Below, one piece after another: positions 1 to 4,770 of a stretch of DNA of 9,228 nt. Numbering within the stretch: position 1 is the first letter of the stretch; every line of letters starts with the position of its first letter. The stretch spans positions 1 through 9,228 of the forward strand of contig JAAYZM010000074.1 in the NCBI GenBank assembly GCA_012514835.1, read 5' to 3'. A program made the translations under genes and the position numbers. The notes beneath the pieces are model-generated. The model was given only the letters and a program-made list of their open reading frames with translations, made no database searches and was not told the DNA's origin. The DNA is from Actinomycetales bacterium (lineage in GTDB: Bacteria; Actinomycetota; Actinomycetes; Actinomycetales; Cellulomonadaceae).

Positions 1-1070
1 CCGGACTTCGTGAGCTTCTTGCCGAGGAAGAAGATGCTCTTCGTCTTCCCGGTCCAGAACCTCGCGCCCGTGTTCTTCGTGATGCGTGAGCCCTTGATGG
101 TGAGCGAGCCGGAGCGGTCGTTGCTCACGTAGAAGATGCCGGGCCCGCCCTCGGGCGCGCGGTTCCTCTGGATCCGTGAGCTCTCGACGCGCACGTTCTG
201 CCGGGTGCCGTCGAAGTAGATCGCGCCGCCGTTGCCGCCCTTGCCGCTCGACGCGCCCTGGCCCGTCGCGCGGTTCTTGAGGAACGTCGAATCCTTGATG
301 CGCATCGGCGCGCCGAGCGACGAGACGGCGCCGCCGTTGGCGCAGCGGTTGTGGGTGAACCTCGAGCCGTAGATGCGGGCGGTCTTGCGCTGGCCCGTGA
401 CACGGATCGCACCGCCGCCCGCGTCGGAGTGGCTCTTCATGCAGCGGTTCTTGGTGAACTTCGCGTTCTTCACGGTGAGCTGCCCGCCGCGCATCGCGAC
501 CGCGCCGCCACCGCCGCCGCCCGAGACGCCGTCGTAGCCCGCCGGGCCCTTCGTGGCGTTGCCGTCGCGCAGCGTGATGTTGCGCAGGTCGACGTGCGGG
601 GTGGTCTGGGTGTCGCAGTGTCCGTCGATCCAGCCGAGCTTGTGGTCGCACGTGTTCGCGTACAGGATCCCGCGCTCGCCCCCGCCGCTGAGCGTGACCT
701 TCCCCCCGCCGTTGATCCGCACCTTCGTGACGCGCTTGCCGCCGTTCCACGCGTCCTTGCAGTTGTGCGTGTTGCACACCACGAGGGTCTTCTTCACCAC
801 GATCGTCACGGGATCGGGCCCGCAGTCGAACCTGATGTCACCGCCGGACCGGACGGCCTTCGCGAGGCGCGCGTACGTGCAGGACTTCGCGGTGCCCGTC
901 CCCACCACCTTCTTCTTGAACTTGACGTTCTTGACGGCCGCGGCGCGCACGGCCGAGGGCGCGGCACCCGAGGGGGAGGAGGGCGCGGCATGGGCAGGGA
1001 CGACGACGGCGAACGCCACGGCGCTCAGCGCGAACGTGACCAGGGTGCGGAACCGGGGCGAAGAGGACAT
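1..1070 (-). CDS. Secreted right-handed beta-helix protein with Pmp-like GGA[IV]/FxxN repeats (C-terminus cut off by window edge)
   Basis: Seen: reading from ATG at 1070 towards base 1 gives 356 codons without a stop; the gene continues past the left edge. Residues 1-28 form a signal peptide (basic start, hydrophobic core about 9-25, AHA|AP cleavage site near 28/29). From about residue 185 there are five rungs of 25-35 residues, each with a GGA[IV]-type turn followed by [FI]xxN: GGAV/FTKN, GGGAI/FTHN, GGAV/FLKN, GGAI/IQRN, GPGI/ITKN. Eight cysteines (64, 83, 99, 104, 141, 152, 210, 243) could form disulfides after export. Lys and Arg greatly outnumber Asp and Glu. Known: GGA[I/V/L] and FxxN tetrapeptides mark chlamydial polymorphic outer membrane proteins and related beta-helix proteins. 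Inferred: an exported or surface-bound beta-helix protein. Whether it binds polysaccharide, acts as a lyase or is an adhesin cannot be told; no catalytic site is recognisable and any cell-wall anchor would lie outside the window. It is transcribed divergently from folC. Confidence 0.88.
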   Translation of the reverse strand, partial: MSSSPRFRTLVTFALSAVAFAVVVPAHAAPSSPSGAAPSAVRAAAVKNVKFKKKVVGTGTAKSCTYARLAKAVRSGGDIRFDCGPDPVTIVVKKTLVVCNTHNCKDAWNGGKRVTKVRINGGGKVTLSGGGERGILYANTCDHKLGWIDGHCDTQTTPHVDLRNITLRDGNATKGPAGYDGVSGGGGGGAVAMRGGQLTVKNAKFTKNRCMKSHSDAGGGAIRVTGQRKTARIYGSRFTHNRCANGGAVSSLGAPMRIKDSTFLKNRATGQGASSGKGGNGGAIYFDGTRQNVRVESSRIQRNRAPEGGPGIFYVSNDRSGSLTIKGSRITKNTGARFWTGKTKSIFFLGKKLTKS

Positions 1071-1077
1071 GGTGAAG

Positions 1078-1083
1078 AAGGTA
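1078..1083 (-). promoter_or_regulatory. Candidate -10 box (TACCTT) for a leaderless beta-helix mRNA
   Basis: On the minus strand TACCTT lies exactly 7 nt before the ATG at 1070, matching the actinobacterial TANNNT -10 consensus at leaderless spacing. No Shine-Dalgarno sequence precedes that ATG. I see no clear -35. Inference from position and motif only. Confidence 0.4.
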
Positions 1084-1118
1084 GCCGAGGTGTGGCGGTG
1101 GTGCGAGAAGATGGACCC

Positions 1119-2468
1119 ATGTCATCTCGCCCCGACGGCGCCGAGGACGAGGCGGAGCGCATCTACCGCCAGATCCTCGACCGCGCGCCCGAGCACGACT
1201 TCGACCCCACGATCACCCGCGTGCAGCGCACCGTCGACCTGCTCGGCAACCCGCAGCACGCCTACCGGGTGATCCACCTGACGGGTACGAACGGCAAGAC
1301 CTCGACGTCCCGCATGGTCGAGCGGCTCGTGCGCGAGCACGGGCTGCGCACGGGGCGGTTCACGAGCCCGCACCTGGCCACGGTGCGCGAGCGGATCGCG
1401 ATCGACGGTGAGGCCATCTCGCCCGAGGCCTTCGTCGCGGCGTGGTATGACGTCGCGCCGTACGTCGAGATGGTCGACGCCCAGCTTGCCGCCGAGGGGC
1501 AGAGCCAGCTGAGCTTCTTCGAGGTGCTCACCGTCATGGCGCTCGCGGCCTTCGCGGACGCGCCCGTGGACGTCGCGATCCTCGAGGTGGGCATGGGCGG
1601 GGAATGGGACTCGACCAACGTGGCCGACGCCGAGGTCGCGATCGTGACCCCCGTCGCGATGGACCACGAGCGTTGGCTCGGCCACGACCTCGTGTCGATC
1701 GCCGAGGTCAAGGCGGGGATCGTCAAGGACGGCACCACGCTCGTGAGCGCGACCCAGACCGAGGACGTCGAGTCGGTCTTCATGGCCGCGGCGGCGCGGC
1801 ACGGTTCGCGCTACGTGCGCGAGGGCATCGACATCGAGGTGCTCGACCGTCAGGTGGCCGTGGGCGGGCAGCTCGTCGCGCTGCGCGGGCTCGGTGGCGT
1901 CTACACGGACGTGTTCGTGCCGATGCACGGCGAGCACCAGGCGCACAACGCGCTCCTCGCGCTCGTCGCGGCCGAGGCGCTGCTCACCGGGGGAGCGGCT
2001 CTCGACCCGGGCGCCGTGGAGGCGGCCTTCGCGGACGTCGACTCGCCGGGTCGCCTCGAGCTCGTGCGCACGTCGCCCGCCGTGATCGTCGATGCGGCGC
2101 ACAACCCCGCGGGGGCCGCCGCGCTCGTGACCGCGCTCGACGAGGCGTTCGCCCTGCGGCGCGTCGTCGGCGTCGTGGGTGTCCTTGACGACAAGGACGC
2201 CGAGGGCATCCTCGCCGAGCTCGAGCCGCACCTCGCCGAGGTGGTCGTGACGCGCTCGGGCTCGCACCGGGCCCTCGAGCCGGACGAGCTTGCGGAGGTC
2301 GCGCGCGACGTGTTCGGGGAGGACCGCGTGCACGTCGCCGAGCGTCTCGACAACGCGATCGAGCGGGCCGTCGAGCTCGCGGAGCGCGACGAGTCCCTCG
2401 GGGCCGGTGTGCTCGTGACGGGCTCGATCACCCTGGTCGCGGAGGCGCGCACCCTGTTCGGCCGGTAG
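1119..2468 (+). CDS. folC: Bifunctional dihydrofolate synthase / folylpolyglutamate synthase
   Basis: Cytosolic Mur-ligase-type enzyme that joins L-glutamate to dihydropteroate and then lengthens the polyglutamate tail of folates using ATP. Seen (449 aa from ATG 1119, a normal length): P-loop TGTNGKTS at residues 55-62; FTSPHL at 81-86; SFFEVLTVMAL at 132-142; GMGGEWDSTN at 158-167, the actinobacterial form of the GLGGRxDATN motif; DHERWLG at 182-188; GEHQAHNALLAL at 271-282; DSPGRLE at 308-314; DAAHNP at 325-330, the usual DxAHNP motif that opens the C-terminal domain; VTGSITLV at 433-440. The frame is open far upstream, but family resemblance begins just after ATG 1119. In-frame GTG codons at 1092 and 1101 are alternatives. 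The Shine-Dalgarno is weak. In relatives folC usually leads straight into DUF4233 and ndk; here dhaLM and tetR-MFS intervene. Confidence 0.96.
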   Translation: MSSRPDGAEDEAERIYRQILDRAPEHDFDPTITRVQRTVDLLGNPQHAYRVIHLTGTNGKTSTSRMVERLVREHGLRTGRFTSPHLATVRERIAIDGEAISPEAFVAAWYDVAPYVEMVDAQLAAEGQSQLSFFEVLTVMALAAFADAPVDVAILEVGMGGEWDSTNVADAEVAIVTPVAMDHERWLGHDLVSIAEVKAGIVKDGTTLVSATQTEDVESVFMAAAARHGSRYVREGIDIEVLDRQVAVGGQLVALRGLGGVYTDVFVPMHGEHQAHNALLALVAAEALLTGGAALDPGAVEAAFADVDSPGRLELVRTSPAVIVDAAHNPAGAAALVTALDEAFALRRVVGVVGVLDDKDAEGILAELEPHLAEVVVTRSGSHRALEPDELAEVARDVFGEDRVHVAERLDNAIERAVELAERDESLGAGVLVTGSITLVAEARTLFGR

Positions 2469-2472
2469 CCGG

Positions 2473-2502
2473 TTCGACCTGTGCGCGCCCTGAGGCGATA
2501 CT
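2473..2502 (+). promoter_or_regulatory. Possible promoter of dhaLM
   Basis: In the 98-bp folC-dhaL gap, GATACT at 2497-2502 matches four of six bases of TATAAT. A TTCGAC at 2473-2478 lies 18 bp upstream as a poor -35. Transcription would begin near 2509 and give a leader of roughly 58 nt. Weak evidence; dhaLM could also be read through from folC. Confidence 0.25.
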
Positions 2503-2541
2503 GGGAGGCGACCGCGGCGGGGAACGCCAGGGTTCGTGGCA

Positions 2542-2557
2542 CCGCTGCCCGCAGCGG
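2542..2557 (+). promoter_or_regulatory. 16-bp inverted repeat overlapping the dhaL ribosome binding site
   Basis: CCGCTGC-CC-GCAGCGG is a perfect 7-bp inverted repeat with a 2-bp centre. In RNA it could fold as a 6-bp stem with a CCCG loop. Its right arm shares bases with the dhaL Shine-Dalgarno (GGGAG, 2556-2560, 6 nt before ATG 2567). It could be a DNA operator or a weak hairpin that limits ribosome access. It may also be chance in GC-rich DNA. Confidence 0.35.
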
Positions 2558-2566
2558 GAGCGACGG

Positions 2567-3229
2567 ATGGAGACGGTTGTGCTGAGCGTGACGTGGGCGA
2601 TCGACTGGATGCGGCGTACCGCCGTGCTCGTCGCCGCGCACCGCTCCGAGCTCAGCGAGCTCGACCGGAAGATCGGCGACGGGGACCACGGGGAGAACCT
2701 CGCGCGCGGCTTCGCGGCCGTCGTCGCGAAGCTCGACGCCCAGCCACAGCCGCCCGCGCTCGTGGGTGACGTGCTGCGGACGGCGGCCACGACCCTCATG
2801 TCGACGGTGGGTGGGGCGTCCGGCCCGCTGTACGGCACCGCGTTCCTGCGGGCGTCCCGTGCGAGCTCGCGCGTCGAGCTCGACGCCCAGGGCGTGGTGG
2901 TCCTGCTCGAAGCATGCCTCGAAGGTGTGCGTGACCGGGGAGGGGCCCAGGTGGGGGACAAGACGATGCTCGACGCGTGGGCGCCGGCGGCCGAGGCGGC
3001 CGCCCGGGTCGCCGCGCAGGGAGCGAGCCCCGCGGACGTGCTGCGGGCGGCGGCGCTCGCCGCGCGCGAGGGGACCGCGCAGACGGCCCAGCTCACCGCG
3101 GTCCGCGGCCGGGCGAGCTTCCTCGGTGAGGCGAGCGTGGGCGTCGCGGACCCGGGGGCGGCGTCGACGGCGCTCGTGATCGAGGCGGCCCACGACGCGG
3201 CCGTCGCGGCGGGCCGGTGGGCCGCATGA
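2567..3229 (+). CDS. dhaL: DhaL, ADP-binding subunit of PTS-dependent dihydroxyacetone kinase
   Basis: DhaL carries a tightly bound ADP. DhaM-phosphate converts it to ATP in place, and DhaL-ATP then phosphorylates dihydroxyacetone held covalently on DhaK, giving dihydroxyacetone phosphate in the cytosol. Seen (220 aa, normal length): LDRKIGDGDHGEN at residues 32-44, with D33, D38 and D40 placed as the Mg2+-ADP ligands; GGASGPLYG at 82-90, the nucleotide-binding turn; GDKTMLDAW at 130-138; GTAQT at 169-173; GRASFLGEASVG at 181-192, followed by DPGAAST at 195-201. The signature residues of the family are intact, so it looks functional. ATG 2567 has a good Shine-Dalgarno (GGGAG, 6-nt spacing). 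The stop overlaps the dhaM start as ATGA, which suggests translational coupling. The usual upstream partner dhaK is absent: only 98 bp separate this gene from folC. Confidence 0.95.
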   Translation: METVVLSVTWAIDWMRRTAVLVAAHRSELSELDRKIGDGDHGENLARGFAAVVAKLDAQPQPPALVGDVLRTAATTLMSTVGGASGPLYGTAFLRASRASSRVELDAQGVVVLLEACLEGVRDRGGAQVGDKTMLDAWAPAAEAAARVAAQGASPADVLRAAALAAREGTAQTAQLTAVRGRASFLGEASVGVADPGAASTALVIEAAHDAAVAAGRWAA

Positions 3230-3984
3230 CGGGCGGCGACGTGACGGTGGGTGGAGACGTGGGCCGCGTGGCCCCCGTGGGGCTCGTGCTCGTGGCTCAC
3301 GCGTCGGAGCTGGCCCGGGGTGCCGCGTCGGTCGCGCGCCAGATGGCCCCCGACGTGGCGATCGAGGCGGTCGGCGGGTTCTGGGTGGACGGCCTCGAGT
3401 CCCTCGGCACGGACGTCGACTCCGTGCTCGCCGCCGTGTCGCGCCAGCTCGACGGCGGGCGCGACGTCGTCGTGCTCGGCGACCTCGGCTCGGCCGTCCT
3501 CACGGCGGGACTCGTGCTCGAGCTGCTCGAGCCGTCCGGGGCGGCGCGCGTGCGCGTGCCCGGCGGCCCGTTCGTCGAGGGTGCGGTCGCGGCCGCCGTG
3601 CGCGCGGCAGGAGGCGCGGGCCTCGACGAGGTCGCCGCCGCCGCCCACGACGCGGCGTCGCAGTGGAACGGGGCCCGTACTGCAGGGGAGGGGACCGGCG
3701 CGGAGGTGTCCGACGGCGAGATACCGGGCGACGAGTCCGTGCGCGTGACCCTCGGCAACACGACTGGCCTGCACGCGCGCCCGGCGGCCGTGCTCGCCCG
3801 GCTCGTCGCGGGCTTCGACGCGAAGGTCACCGTGAACGCCGCGCCCGCGGAGTCCGTCTTCGAGCTCATGAAGCTCGCTGCGGACGGGGGCGCCGAGCTC
3901 GAGGTGGCCGCCGTCGGCCCCGACGCGACCCAGGCGCGCGAGGCCGTCGTCGCCGCGATCGCGAGCGGGCTCGGGGAGCGCTGA
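3226..3984 (+). CDS. dhaM: DhaM, EIIA(Man)-like/HPr phosphoryl-relay subunit of dihydroxyacetone kinase
   Basis: DhaM links dihydroxyacetone kinase to the PTS: enzyme I and HPr phosphorylate it, and it rephosphorylates the ADP on DhaL. Seen (252 aa from ATG 3226): an EIIA(Man)-like domain at about residues 17-145, with GLVLVAHASELA containing the expected phospho-acceptor His25, GG..DG..LGTD at 50-63, GDLGSA at 85-90 and EGAVAA at 118-123. An acidic, glycine-rich linker (about 150-170) leads to an HPr domain at about 171-250, with GLHARPAA carrying active His183 and Ser210 at the position of HPr Ser46. There is no enzyme-I-like third domain, unlike E. coli DhaM; a two-domain form is common in Gram-positives. 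ATG 3226 overlaps the dhaL TGA by 4 nt and is preferred to GTG 3217. The only phosphotransfer partner seen here is DhaL. Confidence 0.93.
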   Translation: MTGGDVTVGGDVGRVAPVGLVLVAHASELARGAASVARQMAPDVAIEAVGGFWVDGLESLGTDVDSVLAAVSRQLDGGRDVVVLGDLGSAVLTAGLVLELLEPSGAARVRVPGGPFVEGAVAAAVRAAGGAGLDEVAAAAHDAASQWNGARTAGEGTGAEVSDGEIPGDESVRVTLGNTTGLHARPAAVLARLVAGFDAKVTVNAAPAESVFELMKLAADGGAELEVAAVGPDATQAREAVVAAIASGLGER

Positions 3985-3998
3985 CGTCCCGAGCCCGC
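3965..3998 (+). terminator. Strong GC hairpin bracketing the dhaM stop codon
   Basis: GCGGGCTCGGG (3965-3975) is perfectly complementary to CCCGAGCCCGC (3988-3998), giving an 11-bp stem with a 12-nt loop. The dhaM TGA (3982-3984) lies inside the loop. No U-tract follows, so it is not a textbook intrinsic terminator, but U-less hairpins of this type are common at operon ends in GC-rich actinobacteria. It probably separates the dha operon from tetR. Confidence 0.55.
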
Positions 3999-4024
3999 GG
4001 GGGACGTGACGAGGCTCACCAAGA

Positions 4025-4073
4025 TTGCAGTTGATGCAAAATTGCATGAGGCGTAAATTTGCATCTCGTGCAA
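4025..4073 (+). promoter_or_regulatory. Three tandem 17-bp operator units, likely bound by the adjacent TetR
   Basis: Copies start at 4025, 4042 and 4059, exactly 17 bp apart. Units 1 and 3 are perfect inverted repeats: TTGCA-GTTGA-TGCAA (4025-4039) and TTGCA-TCTCG-TGCAA (4059-4073). Unit 2 (4042-4056) keeps TTGCA on the left but has a degenerate right half (CGTAA). Across the unit 1/2 boundary an extra palindrome, ATGCAA-AA-TTGCAT, appears at 4034-4047. The island is strikingly AT-rich against the surrounding DNA. Known: TetR-family dimers bind short palindromes next to their own gene. Inferred: autoregulation plus control of the exporter, possibly cooperative because the sites are evenly spaced. 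Unit 3 covers the tetR start codon candidates. Confidence 0.75.
4031..4059 (+). promoter_or_regulatory. Predicted tetR-MFS promoter embedded in the operator array
   Basis: TTGATG (4031-4036) and TAAATT (4054-4059) are separated by 17 bp and each matches four of six consensus bases. The -10 ends 8 nt before GTG 4068, so transcription could begin at or very near that codon (leaderless). All three operator units overlap the promoter, as expected for repression by blocking RNA polymerase. Confidence 0.5.
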
Positions 4074-4688
4074 GAAGTCATCGAGTCCCCGCCGGTAGGC
4101 CTGCGTGAGCGCAAGAAGGCGGAGCGTCGCCTCGCGCTCATCGACGCCGCGCACCGGCTCGTCGAGGAGCGTGGCTACGACCACGTGACGGTCGAGGACA
4201 TCGCCTCGGCAGCAGGTGTCTCGCCGCGCACGTTCTTCAACTACTTCGACACGAAGGACGACGCGATCGTCCCGTTCCTCATGTGGCCCTCGGAGAACTC
4301 CGCGATGGCGGATTTCGTGGCGGGTGGCCCCACGGGAGTCCTGCCGACCGACCTCGACCGTCTCATCTGCCGCGCTCTCGAGTCGTGGCAGGCCCACGCC
4401 GAGCGCATCGCCACGACCGCGCGGCTCGCCGCCCAGAACCCGCACCTCCTCGCTCGTCGGGTGGCAGGGCTCGAGCGCTACCGCGTCGAGGTGACCGAGC
4501 TGTTCGCCGCGCGCGCAGGGCGTACGCAGCCCGAGCCGGACGACGTGATCGGAGCGCTCGCCTTCGTGCACCTCTTGCGCGGTGCGATCGCGTGCTGGGA
4601 AGCCGACCCCGGCGGTCCGCCTCCCGAGGAGCACCTCGCACGCGTCCGCGAGCGCATGCGGTCCCTCGCCACCGAGCCCGCGCCCTGA
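4068..4688 (+). CDS. TetR/AcrR-family repressor, probable regulator of the downstream exporter
   Basis: DNA-binding repressor expected to release its operator when it binds a ligand, often a substrate of the linked exporter. Seen (206 aa from GTG 4068): a basic lead-in GLRERKKAERR at residues 11-21, helix 1 at about 22-35 (LALIDAAHRLVEE), then a TetR helix-turn-helix at about 40-66 (VTVEDIASAAG, then VSPRTFFNYFDTKDDA). The remainder is a variable, mostly helical ligand-binding domain of unassigned specificity. Start choice: TTG 4059 also has a GAGG 7 nt upstream and would add three residues, but it overlaps the predicted -10; GTG 4068 fits a leaderless start. The gene is co-directional with the MFS gene 82 bp downstream, the classic repressor-exporter pairing. 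The three palindromes immediately upstream are the probable binding sites. Confidence 0.9.
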   Translation: MQEVIESPPVGLRERKKAERRLALIDAAHRLVEERGYDHVTVEDIASAAGVSPRTFFNYFDTKDDAIVPFLMWPSENSAMADFVAGGPTGVLPTDLDRLICRALESWQAHAERIATTARLAAQNPHLLARRVAGLERYRVEVTELFAARAGRTQPEPDDVIGALAFVHLLRGAIACWEADPGGPPPEEHLARVRERMRSLATEPAP

Positions 4689-4726
4689 GCCGGCGCCCGC
4701 TCGTCCTTCCGGTCCCCCCGAAGTCC

Positions 4727-4744
4727 CGACGCCACGCGGCGTCG
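4727..4744 (+). promoter_or_regulatory. Hairpin in the tetR-MFS gap
   Basis: CGACGCC (4727-4733), loop ACGC, then GGCGTCG (4738-4744): a perfect 7-bp stem with a 4-nt loop, 26 nt before the MFS start. No U-tract follows. It could be a partial attenuator between repressor and exporter, an mRNA-stability element, or chance. It does not resemble the TTGCA-N5-TGCAA operators. Confidence 0.3.
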
Positions 4745-4770
4745 AGCCATGTCCCACCCCTGGAGCTCTC

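Noticed and set aside
351..1118. Upstream in-frame extension of folC
   Set aside because: The extra 256 residues are Ala/Arg/Gly-rich, antisense to the beta-helix gene and unlike any FolC N-terminus; the FolC-like sequence starts just after ATG 1119.
1122..2333. 403-residue open frame antisense to folC
   Set aside because: Rich in His/Arg/Asp/Val repeats that mirror folC codons; no motif or ribosome binding site.
2469..2566. Possible remnant of dhaK between folC and dhaL
   Set aside because: Only 98 bp, with no stretch that reads like DhaK in any frame.
4034..4047. ATGCAA-AA-TTGCAT as a separate regulator site
   Set aside because: It uses the right arm of operator unit 1 and the left arm of unit 2, so it is most simply a product of the tandem 17-bp array and is described there.
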